Made by a program: the position numbers and the translations under genes. 64,000 bases of DNA from CAVZMI01 sp050011775. GTDB lineage: Bacteria; Bacteroidota; Ignavibacteria; UBA10030; CAVZMI01. Each line of letters begins with the position of its first letter. Within the stretch, counting starts at the first letter, position 1. Location of the stretch: NCBI GenBank assembly GCA_050011775.1, contig JBEKIL010000015.1, positions 1-64,000 on the forward strand, read 5' to 3'. The notes beneath the pieces were generated by a model, which saw only the letters and a list, made by a program, of their open reading frames with translations, was not told where the DNA came from and searched no databases. Below, one piece after another: positions 34,082 to 42,108 of the stretch.

Positions 34082-35139
34082 CCCATCTACCGGCCCATAT
34101 CGTTAAGAAAATTGCGCTTCTGTTGACAGCGTTAGCCTGTATTCTATGGCTCGGGGGCTTTTTTGCGGAAATTTCAATGATCGTATTGTTGGCATTTCTA
34201 CTCTCGTTCATTCTTACTCCATTCGTTGACTATCTGGAACAGCATGGTTTTAGAAGGACTGCCGCAACTATTTTCGCCTTCTTGGGAATTGGTGCACTTT
34301 TAGGTATTGCATTATGGATCGCTGTGCCGTTATTTATAAGTCAGATTAAATTACTTGCCGATATGATGAAACATGTGAATATGGAACAGCAGCTACTCGC
34401 TATCGGTCAGGAAATCGAACACCGCGTCCCCTATTTAAAAGCAGTTGATGTCGCCCGGGGTGTAAACGAGGCGGCAAGCGATCTAATGAGCGGAGTATTG
34501 AGCAATATTTCTAAAATATTTTCACTCCTGATGCTTATGGCAATTGTGCCGTTCATTGCTTTTTTTATCGTCCGCGATGGGCGAAAGTCGTTGAAAGCGC
34601 TGATCGAACGGGTCCCTAATCGCTACTTCGAAATCACTCTAAACCTTGTCGACCGACTCGGACACGAACTTGCCGGGTATATACGGGGATGGCTGCTCGA
34701 CTCGTTCGTCGTCGGTATCTTGATGATCATTGGATATTTCATCATAGGGATGGAGTACGCATTCGTTCTCGGGGTTGTCGCCGGGATCACAAATCTGATT
34801 CCCTACGTCGGTCCTGTTGCCGGCATTGTTCCTGCTGTTATTATAGCCGTGCTCCAAGGAGGAAATAGCGCACTAGTTGTCAATATTATTATCCTGACCC
34901 TCGTCGTTCAGCTCGTCGATAATACAGCAATCCAGCCATGGGCCTTTGCAACGGCAGTCAACATGCATCCCCTCTCGGTACTGATCATCGTTCTAATTGG
35001 AAACGAATTCGGGGGTATAATCGGAATGCTTCTGGCAATACCAATCGCTACAATCATCAAGGTGACTGCGAAGCAGGCATACTGGGGCTTCACTCATTAC
35101 ACAATAACAAAAACCGAGCGCATACCACTGCACCGATGA
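34078..35139 (+). CDS. AI-2E family transporter (PerM/TqsA-like), copy 2
   Basis: A 353-residue paralogue of the preceding gene, in tandem and translationally coupled by ATGA. It shows the same signature elements (P-F-I-A-F-F-I-V-R-D-G, G-W-L-L-D-S-F-V-V-G, L-I-P-Y-V-G-P-V-A). Sequence identity between the pair looks moderate, so duplication is old. The next gene's ATG overlaps its stop by four bases, so all three are likely co-translated. Confidence 0.88.
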   Translation: MTHLPAHIVKKIALLLTALACILWLGGFFAEISMIVLLAFLLSFILTPFVDYLEQHGFRRTAATIFAFLGIGALLGIALWIAVPLFISQIKLLADMMKHVNMEQQLLAIGQEIEHRVPYLKAVDVARGVNEAASDLMSGVLSNISKIFSLLMLMAIVPFIAFFIVRDGRKSLKALIERVPNRYFEITLNLVDRLGHELAGYIRGWLLDSFVVGILMIIGYFIIGMEYAFVLGVVAGITNLIPYVGPVAGIVPAVIIAVLQGGNSALVVNIIILTLVVQLVDNTAIQPWAFATAVNMHPLSVLIIVLIGNEFGGIIGMLLAIPIATIIKVTAKQAYWGFTHYTITKTERIPLHR

Positions 35140-35816
35140 ACAGACTAGTTTTTGATATCGAAACACTTGCCTTCCCGCTCGAACAATTCGACGAGATACA
35201 GCAGGAGTACCTTCTCCGATTTGCACAGGATGATGAACAGCGCACTGAAACACTCCAAAAACTCAACCTTTACCCTCTGACTGCACAGATTATTGCCATC
35301 GGCCTTCTCAACCCGGATACCAACCATGGTAAAATTCTATATCAAGCCGATACCGAAGGACATTATGTCAGCGACGACGGCCAGATCGATTATATCAGCG
35401 GTACGGAAAACGATTTGCTTTCTCATTTCTGGGATGTTGTGACTAAATACGATCAATTCATTACATTCAACGGACGGGCATTCGATTGTCCTTTCATAAT
35501 GCTTCGTTCGGCAATCCGCGGTGTGAAACCTACAAGAAACCTTATTCCCTATCGATATGATACCCGGATCCACTGCGATTTGCTCGACCAACTTTCATAC
35601 TATGGAGCGACAAAAAAATTCAATCTCGATTTTTATTGTAAACAGTTCGGTATTGAAAGTCCAAAGAGCCATGGTATTACAGGACTCGACATGGAAACTT
35701 TATTCACAGGGGGTAGATATAAAGAAATCGCCGAATATTGCCTCGGTGACATCCGGGCAACGGCGCTTCTTTTTCAAAAATGGAATTCTTTCTTAAATCT
35801 TGATAATCATTCATGA
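35136..35816 (+). CDS. DEDDy 3'-5' exonuclease (PolB-proofreading-like)
   Basis: A 226-residue ribonuclease H-fold exonuclease. The motifs are F-D-I-E-T (residues 6-10, with Asp and Glu), F-N-G-R-A-F-D-C-P-F (Asp in motif II) and Y-C-L-G-D-I-R-A (Y-x-x-x-D, motif III), which is the DEDDy pattern of archaeal/bacterial PolB-related predicted exonucleases. It likely trims single-stranded DNA or RNA ends. ATG 35136 overlaps the AI-2E stop by four bases, so membrane transport and nuclease genes are co-transcribed without clear functional logic. No polymerase domain is attached. Confidence 0.85.
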   Translation: MNRLVFDIETLAFPLEQFDEIQQEYLLRFAQDDEQRTETLQKLNLYPLTAQIIAIGLLNPDTNHGKILYQADTEGHYVSDDGQIDYISGTENDLLSHFWDVVTKYDQFITFNGRAFDCPFIMLRSAIRGVKPTRNLIPYRYDTRIHCDLLDQLSYYGATKKFNLDFYCKQFGIESPKSHGITGLDMETLFTGGRYKEIAEYCLGDIRATALLFQKWNSFLNLDNHS

Positions 35817-35833
35817 TCATCCACGGAGAGAAT

Positions 35834-36745
35834 ATGAATGATAAGGACTCACAGGATCAACCCCAGGAAGGTATCGATCACATACACTCGACCCGCACAC
35901 GGGCTGCTTTTATCACTCTCGCAGCAAATATTTTTCTATTTTGTATAAAACTCTATGCTGGACTCGCTATTTCAAGCATTTCAGTAATCTCTGAGGCGTT
36001 TAACTCGCTTCTCGATATTATAGCCTCCGGGGGAATTATCTATAGTGTATGGATCGCTCTTCGCGCACCGGACGAAGATCATCCATTCGGCCATCGTGCC
36101 GCCGAACCAATCACTAGTCTGCTCTATACAATCTTTGCAGGTGTGGTCTGTTTTAATATGCTAAAGGAATCTATCGAGAGAGTCTTCACACCGACAATTC
36201 ACTCGATTCACATTCTTCCCTTTGCCGTCCTAGCGGTTACTATCATCATTAAATTTGCAATGGGAAAACATCTCCAGAAAGTGGGTCTGAAATATGAAAG
36301 TCCTGCTCTCATGGCAAGCTCGATTGATGCAAAAAACGATGTTCTGTGCGCCTCGATGGCGATCGTCGGTATCACCCTTTCATATTTTGGATACACATGG
36401 TGTGATGGAATTGGAGGAATCGCAGTGTCGTTAATGATCGCCCGCGGCGGCTACCTGATCGCTAAAGAAAACATTAATTATCTTATGGGCAAGGGTGCAG
36501 GTGAAGAGTTAATGTTGAAGATTATCCGCCGGGCCACAAAGATCGAAGGTGTGCTCGGTGTGAATGCACTCCGATCTCACCATGTCGGCAATCGCTTCCA
36601 CATTGAAATCCATATCGAGGTCGACCGCACACTCGCTACTCAGCGTTCTCACGATATAGGAAAAGAGGTCCAGAACGAGATCGAATCGCTGCGTGAGGTG
36701 AATAAGGTATTCGTCCATATTGATCCAGTGGAAGGACGGAAATAA
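35834..36745 (+). CDS. cation diffusion facilitator transporter
   Basis: A 303-residue CDF/ZntB-like metal efflux protein of the inner membrane. It has six helices with E-A-F-N-S-L-L-D (metal-binding Asp) and H-P-F-G-H-R-A-A-E-P on the first cytosolic side, plus K-N-D-V and the later D-G-I-G-G motif near helix V. The C-terminal domain (about 220-300: G-V-L-G-V-N-A-L-R-S-H-H-V-G) is the usual metal-sensing dimer. ATG 35834 has CACGGAGAG 3-8 bases ahead, and the alternative at 35813 overlaps the exonuclease. Zn, Mn or Fe export is likely; the VIT1-like gene nearby may handle similar metals. Confidence 0.88.
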   Translation: MNDKDSQDQPQEGIDHIHSTRTRAAFITLAANIFLFCIKLYAGLAISSISVISEAFNSLLDIIASGGIIYSVWIALRAPDEDHPFGHRAAEPITSLLYTIFAGVVCFNMLKESIERVFTPTIHSIHILPFAVLAVTIIIKFAMGKHLQKVGLKYESPALMASSIDAKNDVLCASMAIVGITLSYFGYTWCDGIGGIAVSLMIARGGYLIAKENINYLMGKGAGEELMLKIIRRATKIEGVLGVNALRSHHVGNRFHIEIHIEVDRTLATQRSHDIGKEVQNEIESLREVNKVFVHIDPVEGRK

Positions 36746-36810
36746 GAGAAGCTTTATTCAAAAAACTGATGTAAAAGGTGGGAGTTATCGGTGAACCCTT
36801 CTATATCTCC

Positions 36811-37383
36811 CTACGGCCCTACAAAATGGCGGCTGTACACCGTGATTATCGATGCAGCAGCAAAAAGTTTTGACACATCCCACAATGAAAAGATCAGGAA
36901 GCCTGCTTTAATCGAATCTGAAATATTATGAAAATAGACAGTGTTGAGCTGCATTGCGCCGAGTGTAAAGATCGCCGCAAAACCAATGCTGCACGAGAAA
37001 AAATTCCACCAAAATCCTTTTCGTAAATGTACCATCCATCCGATAATGGAGCTTGCAAGAGGAAATGCCAGTAAATACCCGCCGGTGGGACCCAAAAGAA
37101 CGGACAGTCCTGCATGTCCACCCGCGAAAACCGGAAATCCTGCGCATCCCATCATCAGATATATCACCTGACTTATGAAACCATTTCGCATGCCGAGGAA
37201 TCCTCCGGCAAGTACAACCATAAATGTCTGTAGGGTAAATGGTACCGGTTGATGGAGAATTTCAATACGGGCACCCGCCGCCGTTAGAATCGTAAAACTA
37301 ATAATCCAAAATCCCTGGGCAACCGCGCTAGTGCTTGTAATTTTAAACGATCTCGACGCCGTATTTTGAGACAATTCTCTCAT
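36811..37383 (-). CDS. bioY: biotin transporter BioY
   Basis: A 190-residue S-component of the biotin ECF transporter. The family motifs G-F-L-G-M-R-N-G-F-I-S-Q, G-C-A-G-F-P-V-F-A-G-G and G-P-T-G-G-Y-L-L-A-F-P (about residues 60-118) line the substrate site. No EcfA/EcfT genes sit nearby, so it may use a shared energising unit or act alone. AGGAG lies 7 bases before ATG 37383. It is oriented opposite to the tRNA-Gln/prs unit, with the intervening promoter region on its left. Confidence 0.88.
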   Translation of the reverse strand: MRELSQNTASRSFKITSTSAVAQGFWIISFTILTAAGARIEILHQPVPFTLQTFMVVLAGGFLGMRNGFISQVIYLMMGCAGFPVFAGGHAGLSVLLGPTGGYLLAFPLASSIIGWMVHLRKGFWWNFFSCSIGFAAIFTLGAMQLNTVYFHNISDSIKAGFLIFSLWDVSKLFAAASIITVYSRHFVGP

Positions 37384-37461
37384 GAATGCTCCTTCGTTTA
37401 ATTTATTAGTGACGAAGATACAAAAATCCTTCAGGAGAATCAAGAAAAGGAGAGAAATTTA

Positions 37462-37490
37462 TTGACACTTTTCTAATATTTGAGTATATT
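37462..37490 (+). promoter_or_regulatory. strong promoter of tRNA-Gln/prs
   Basis: TTGACA (37462-37467), a 17-base spacer, and TATATT (37485-37490) form a near-consensus vegetative promoter, the best in the window. It lies about 27 bases before the tRNA, so the tRNA and prs probably share it. Confidence 0.7.
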
Positions 37491-37516
37491 TTATAGCTTA
37501 ATAATGATTATCCGAC

Positions 37517-37588
37517 TGGGGTGTAGCCAAGCGGTAAGGCAGCGGCCTTTGGAGCCGCCATGCCCTGGTTCGAATCCAGGCACCCCAG
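37517..37588 (+). tRNA. tRNA-Gln (anticodon TTG)
   Basis: The cloverleaf folds well. The acceptor TGGGGTG pairs with CACCCCA, the D-arm contains TAGCCAAGCGGTAAGGC, the anticodon stem GCGGC/GCCGC brackets the loop CTTTGGA with anticodon TTG, and the T-arm has CTGG-TTCGAAT-CCAG. CCA is not encoded. The prs start is 16 bases downstream. Confidence 0.93.
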
Positions 37589-37604
37589 CAGAAAGCCGAG
37601 AGCC

Positions 37605-38552
37605 ATGGACAATATGTATATTTTTTCCGGGCGGAGCAACCCACAATTTGCTGTACGCGTTGGTCAGGCGATAGATCAACCGCTTGGAAACAACTCGTTC
37701 CAGACTTTCAGTGACGGCGAAATTTGGGTGAAATATAATGATAACATCCGCGGGTCGGATGTATACATCATTCAATCGACAAATCCGCCGGCTGAAAATC
37801 TCATGGAGTTGTTGATCCTCTTGGACGCAGCGAAACGGTCGTCAGCACGACGAGTCACAGCTGTGATTCCGTATTTCGGGTATGCACGACAGGATAGAAA
37901 AGATCAGCCACGGGTATCAATTTCAGCAAAATTGGTAGCCAACCTGATCACCACAGCAGGTGCCGATCGCGTAATTGCGATGGATCTGCATACACCGCAA
38001 ATTCAGGGCTTTTTTGATATCCCGTTCGACCACTTATATGCTTCGAGGGTGCTTATAAAATATATCCAAGATATGAAGATGGAAAATCTTGCGGTCGTTT
38101 CACCGGATGTTGGCGGCATCAAGATTGCACGCGCATATGCCAAGCGGCTCGAGGCAGATCTTGTCCTTATAGACAAACGACGGCCTAAGGCAAATGTTGC
38201 CGAGGTAATGAATATCATCGGTGATGTCAAAGACAAGAATATTCTGATCATCGATGATTTAATCGATACGGCAGGCACGTTTACAAACGCTGTAAAGGTC
38301 CTTGAGGAAGCCGGTGCAAAAAAAATCTATGGGGCCTGTACACATCCGATTCTTTCAGGGCAATCATACGAAAAGATTGAGAGCTGCGGTGTGACAAAAC
38401 TGTTGGTGACCGATACGGTGCCGTTGCGGAGATCATCGAGTAAGATTGAAGTCATATCAGTTGCAGGTGTTTTCGGAGAAGCAATTAAACGAACGAATCT
38501 GAATCAATCGATCAGTTCTCTTTTTGATACTGATAAAGATAAGGCGATGTAG
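37605..38552 (+). CDS. prs: ribose-phosphate pyrophosphokinase
   Basis: A 315-residue PRPP synthase that makes PRPP for nucleotides, His and Trp. The ATP region (D-G-E-I-W-V-K-Y-N-D-N-I-R-G-S-D) and the P-Y-F-G-Y-A-R-Q-D-R-K and D-L-H-T-P-Q elements are intact. The PRPP loop I-I-D-D-L-I-D-T-A-G-T-F is complete. The ATG is 16 bases after the tRNA; a short GAGAGCC ribosome site is used. The gene is followed by rplY and pth, the classical prs-rplY-pth arrangement. Confidence 0.96.
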   Translation: MDNMYIFSGRSNPQFAVRVGQAIDQPLGNNSFQTFSDGEIWVKYNDNIRGSDVYIIQSTNPPAENLMELLILLDAAKRSSARRVTAVIPYFGYARQDRKDQPRVSISAKLVANLITTAGADRVIAMDLHTPQIQGFFDIPFDHLYASRVLIKYIQDMKMENLAVVSPDVGGIKIARAYAKRLEADLVLIDKRRPKANVAEVMNIIGDVKDKNILIIDDLIDTAGTFTNAVKVLEEAGAKKIYGACTHPILSGQSYEKIESCGVTKLLVTDTVPLRRSSSKIEVISVAGVFGEAIKRTNLNQSISSLFDTDKDKAM

Positions 38553-38569
38553 AATAATGAGGATTACCA

Positions 38570-39295
38570 ATGGCTGAAATAGTTCTAGAAGCAGAGGTTC
38601 GAAATTCACGTGGAAAGCAGTCTCGTGCATTGCGGCGTGCCGGAAAAGTCCCGGGCGTGTATTATGCTCGAGGGGAAGAGAATATCGCGATCGTGACGAC
38701 GGAAAAGGCATTACGACCGCTGGTTGGAACCAAGGAAGCTCATATTATCAACCTGAAATTGAATTCCGGAGAAGCACTCAATTGCATTCTCCGTGATGTC
38801 CAATATGACCCTCTGACCGATCTTCCGGTTCACTTTGACCTACAGGGAATAAAAGCAGACGAAGAGCTGACGATTGAGGTGCCGATTGTCCTTCAAGGAA
38901 TACCGGCAGGAGTAAAAAATGGTGGAATAATGCAGCATATAATGCATACGTTGCGGGTATCCTGCCTGCCCCGATACATTCCAGAGAATATCACACTCGA
39001 CGTCTCGGCGTTAGAGATCAATAACTCACTTCATGTGAGTGACGTCGAACTCCAGAATGTAAAAATTCTAGATAGTGAAGAAAACGCTATCGTCGCAGTC
39101 ATTCCACCGGCGGCGGTTGTCGAAGCAGCTCCGGTAGTAGAAGCCGAGATACCGGCTGAACCCGAGGTAATCGGCAAGGGAAAGAAACCTGAAGAAGGTG
39201 CTGAGGGTGCTGAAGAACCGAAGAAAGCAGAAGTCCCGAAGAAAGCAGAAGTCCCAAAGAAAGAAGAAGTCCCAAAGAAAGAAGAAAAGAAATAA
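38570..39295 (+). CDS. rplY: 50S ribosomal protein L25/Ctc
   Basis: A 241-residue long-form L25 (Ctc). The L25 core (about 1-90; A-L-R-R-A-G-K-V-P-G-V-Y-Y-A) binds 5S rRNA, and the TL5-like second domain (about 95-185) ends in D-S-E-E-N-A-I-V-A-V. After a Pro/Glu linker, the last ~45 residues are low-complexity and highly charged, with a near-perfect hexapeptide repeat K-K-A-E-V-P / K-K-E-E-V-P. AGGA precedes the ATG. It lies 17 bases after prs and 27 before pth. Confidence 0.93.
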   Translation: MAEIVLEAEVRNSRGKQSRALRRAGKVPGVYYARGEENIAIVTTEKALRPLVGTKEAHIINLKLNSGEALNCILRDVQYDPLTDLPVHFDLQGIKADEELTIEVPIVLQGIPAGVKNGGIMQHIMHTLRVSCLPRYIPENITLDVSALEINNSLHVSDVELQNVKILDSEENAIVAVIPPAAVVEAAPVVEAEIPAEPEVIGKGKKPEEGAEGAEEPKKAEVPKKAEVPKKEEVPKKEEKK

Positions 39296-39322
39296 TTTCT
39301 TTCAAAGAATCTACCGACTCCC

Positions 39323-39904
39323 GTGCATATTATTATTGGACTCGGTAATCCTGGATCGGTATACGCTGAGACCCGGCACAATATCGGATTTGCGGTCGTC
39401 AATACCATAGCCGAGCAGAGGAAAATTTCATTCAAGCCGGGAAAGGGCGATTACTGGATCGCCTCGGGGAATATCAACAACGAAGATATTGTTCTGGTCA
39501 AACCGACAACAATGATGAACAATAGCGGCTGTGCTGTTCGAGATGTTGTTGAACGGTTTAAAATTGAACTTATTAATCTTATTATTGTTTATGATGATGT
39601 CCATCTGCCGATAGGAACACTTCGGTTCCGACCGCTGGGAAGCGACGGCGGACACAACGGCATGGGATCGATAATTTATCATCTGCAGAGTGAGGAAATA
39701 CCTCGCTTGAGATGTGGAATACAAAGTACGGCACAGGATGCTACACGGTTGAACTCGGTTGATTTCGTTCTATCACCTTTCATACCCGAAGAACAAGAAG
39801 GTGTTCGAGCGATGATTCTTCATGCAGCGGATGCACTTCAATACTGGATCGAAGAAGGCATTGACGCTGCAATGAATCGGTGGAACACACGGCCGGAGGT
39901 ATAA
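39323..39904 (+). CDS. pth: peptidyl-tRNA hydrolase
   Basis: A 193-residue Pth that recycles peptidyl-tRNA. Catalytic region G-L-G-N-P-G-S-V-Y-A-E-T-R-H-N-I-G-F (His at about 20), K-P-T-T-M-M-N-N-S-G, V-Y-D-D-V-H-L-P-I-G and S-D-G-G-H-N-G-M are complete. The start is a GTG, with no strong ribosome site, which is usual for a gene tightly linked to the one before. The C-terminal extension is short. Confidence 0.95.
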   Translation: MHIIIGLGNPGSVYAETRHNIGFAVVNTIAEQRKISFKPGKGDYWIASGNINNEDIVLVKPTTMMNNSGCAVRDVVERFKIELINLIIVYDDVHLPIGTLRFRPLGSDGGHNGMGSIIYHLQSEEIPRLRCGIQSTAQDATRLNSVDFVLSPFIPEEQEGVRAMILHAADALQYWIEEGIDAAMNRWNTRPEV

Positions 39905-40088
39905 TATAAAATCCTACTCCGGGGTTAGCCTGGACGAAAAGGCTACTATCCTGGGGTTAATTTCGAACAAGTGCCATTCCTACTTTTTGTACCATTCAAA
40001 AAAAGGAGGCACAGTACACAATCCAACACAATCAATTTTTAAAATGACAGTTGGAGGTGTACAAGAAACGTCCAAAGGAGGTGAATAC
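39905..40088. other. 5' leader of the rpsF operon
   Basis: A 184-base spacer with a stretch of G-rich pairs (GGGGTTAGCCTGG and CCTGGGGTTAA near 39920-39960) that can fold, then AAAGGAGG just ahead of rpsF. It likely contains the promoter and perhaps an autoregulatory S6/S18 site, but no defined motif can be proved. Confidence 0.35.
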
Positions 40089-40508
40089 ATGGACACATTG
40101 ACACGTAACTACGAGACAACGTTCATCATTAACGCAACGCTTGATGATGCTCAGACCGAAGCTGTCATTGCCCGCGTTCAAGAATTACTCGTCAAGAATG
40201 GGGGTACGGTTACAGCGGTCGAGAAATGGGGTCGCAAGCGGCTCGCCTATCCTATCCAGAAGAAAAACAACGGCTTCTATATCGTTCTCATATTTTCTGC
40301 GAAAGGTGATGCTGTTGCCAAACTTGAGCGTCACTACCAGCTCGATGAAAATATTATACGTTATTTAACAGTGCAATTGGATACGAAAGCTCTGAAGGCA
40401 CGGCGCTCGGTTGCACGGGCTGAGGAAGAACCAGCGGCAGCACCGGTATTACCAGATCTGGCGGGTGAAGCCGTCGTAGATCCACAGGTGGTGGCGATAA
40501 CAGAATAA
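40089..40508 (+). CDS. rpsF: 30S ribosomal protein S6
   Basis: A 139-residue S6. N-Y-E-T-T-F-I-I-N-A starts the fold, and W-G-R-K-R-L-A-Y-P-I-Q-K-K-N-N-G-F-Y is the conserved core. The C-terminus is a Glu/Ala/Pro-rich extension that S6 often carries. AAAGGAGG is ideally spaced before ATG 40089. It heads the canonical rpsF-ssb-rpsR-rplI operon. Confidence 0.96.
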   Translation: MDTLTRNYETTFIINATLDDAQTEAVIARVQELLVKNGGTVTAVEKWGRKRLAYPIQKKNNGFYIVLIFSAKGDAVAKLERHYQLDENIIRYLTVQLDTKALKARRSVARAEEEPAAAPVLPDLAGEAVVDPQVVAITE

Positions 40509-40601
40509 ACACCGGTAGTATTATCAGAAAATTTATGTGATGTGCATTATAGAGTACACTCAAATGAGATATAGTATTATTGCCTACATGGAGATGAACT
40601 G

Positions 40602-41078
40602 ATGGCAGATTTAAAAATACCAGAATTGAATTGTGTGATCATCGCAGGAAATCTGACGAAAGATCCCATCTGCCGCCAAACGACAAACGGGACTCCTGTG
40701 ATCAATTTTTCAATCGCATCAAATCGGAAATACCGTGATGCGAACAATCAATGGCAGGAAGATGTCTGCTATGTCGGTGTGGTAGCATGGAATAAACTGG
40801 CTGAAAGCTGCCGGGACCGTCTGAAGAAAGGGAACGCCGTTCTCATCGATGGCGAGCTGCAAAGTCGAACCTGGAAAGCGGAGGACGGGTCCAATCGCTC
40901 TGTTGTGGAAGTCAAAGCACGACGCATTCAATTCCTCAACAAACGGACCCGAACTTATAATGAAGCAGAAATCGAACGGGCAAAGGTTCCACACGAAGAA
41001 GAAGCCAGCTCATTCGAGGATGACTCCTTCGATCGATTCATTAAAGACGGTGAACCGCACCTGTTACGGAATCAATGA
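40602..41078 (+). CDS. ssb: single-stranded DNA-binding protein
   Basis: A 158-residue SSB with an OB fold. L-N-C-V-I-I-A-G-N-L-T-K-D-P, N-F-S-I-A-S-N-R-K-Y and G-N-A-V-L-I-D-G-E-L-Q-S-R are family signatures. The tail (about 110-158) is acidic (E-E-E-A-S-S-F-E-D-D-S-F-D-R-F) but does not end in the classic D-I-P-F tip, so its protein-binding tip may differ. It sits in the standard place between rpsF and rpsR. Confidence 0.94.
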   Translation: MADLKIPELNCVIIAGNLTKDPICRQTTNGTPVINFSIASNRKYRDANNQWQEDVCYVGVVAWNKLAESCRDRLKKGNAVLIDGELQSRTWKAEDGSNRSVVEVKARRIQFLNKRTRTYNEAEIERAKVPHEEEASSFEDDSFDRFIKDGEPHLLRNQ

Positions 41079-41123
41079 ACATAGGGATTCCGCCGGTCGC
41101 ACTCTACAGCGCAAAGGAGAATA

Positions 41124-41363
41124 ATGTTAAAGGAAAATAATCAGATACGGAAAAAACGAAATTGCCGGTTCTGCGAGAATAAAGAAACTTATATCGATTA
41201 CAAAGATGAAAAAAGACTTCATCGTTTTGTGACCGAACAAGGAAAAATTATTCCAAAAAGGATCACCGGTACATGTGCGAAGCATCAGCGTCAGCTTGTG
41301 CAGGCAATCAAACGGGCACGACATCTTGCGCTGCTTCCATTCGTTTCTGATACAATCCGTTAG
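41124..41363 (+). CDS. rpsR: 30S ribosomal protein S18
   Basis: A 79-residue S18. The core K-K-R-N-C-R-F-C-E-N-K, D-Y-K-D and G-K-I-I-P-K-R-I-T-G-T-C-A-K-H-Q-R-Q-L-V-Q-A-I-K-R-A-R is complete, with C-x-x-C at 14-17 as in zinc-type S18. AAAGGAG lies 5 bases before ATG. It pairs with S6 in the 30S platform. Confidence 0.95.
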   Translation: MLKENNQIRKKRNCRFCENKETYIDYKDEKRLHRFVTEQGKIIPKRITGTCAKHQRQLVQAIKRARHLALLPFVSDTIR

Positions 41364-41527
41364 TCTCTCGAGTACCTCGAAGCAAAGAGAGAACACCCTC
41401 GCCGTCAATGGAAGGGAGAAATACTATCTCCGCGATACGGCGCGAATTATAAACAACTCATCATGACTCTCTATTTGTACTCCACGAGAGATGATGACGT
41501 GTTGATGATTTTTTAAATGGAGCTTTT

Positions 41528-41971
41528 ATGAAAGTTATATTGCGACAAGATTATGAAGCACTCGGTCATATAGGTGACGTCGTCGAAGTAAAGGACGGCT
41601 ATGCACGTAACTATCTTCTTCCACGGAATATTGCCTATCAGGCAACGGAGGGTTCTCTTCGCGTTCTCGAAGAAGAAAAACGTCAAAACGAACGCCGCCA
41701 TGAAAAAGAGAAAAAATCGGCCGACAATCTCGGAGCAACCCTGTCGACCACATCGGTCACTCTGAAAATGAAGGTGGGCGAAGAAGATAAACTGTACGGA
41801 TCTGTAACATCTCAGATGATTGCAGAACAGCTCGAAGCCCAGGGAATAACAATTGATAAGCGAAGTATCGAGCTTGAGGAACCAATCAAAGCTCTTGGAG
41901 TATACGAAGTTCCGGTAAAACTGCACCCAAAAGTAATATCGACACTCAAAGTGTGGGTTGTTGCCGAATAA
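41528..41971 (+). CDS. rplI: 50S ribosomal protein L9
   Basis: A 147-residue L9. The N-terminal domain (M-K-V-I-L-R-Q-D-Y-E-A-L-G, G-Y-A-R-N-Y-L-L-P) binds 23S rRNA, a long helix (about 45-75) connects it to the C-terminal domain, and the family G-S-V-T-S-Q-M-I-A and S-I-E-L-E-E-P-I-K elements are present. A 164-base gap separates it from rpsR; no terminator hairpin is obvious there. A gap after the gene, at 41972-42108, precedes korA. Confidence 0.95.
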   Translation: MKVILRQDYEALGHIGDVVEVKDGYARNYLLPRNIAYQATEGSLRVLEEEKRQNERRHEKEKKSADNLGATLSTTSVTLKMKVGEEDKLYGSVTSQMIAEQLEAQGITIDKRSIELEEPIKALGVYEVPVKLHPKVISTLKVWVVAE

Positions 41972-42108
41972 TCTCGACACCGAAAAGCCTTTCCGGTGAG
42001 AAAAGGCCCTTTCATTCTGAGACCGGTTGGCATATGCGACTTTATTCTCTCCGGCAATGTGCGCACGAGTAAGAATTCTCACGGTTCGAGGTGAGGTGAT
42101 TGAATATA

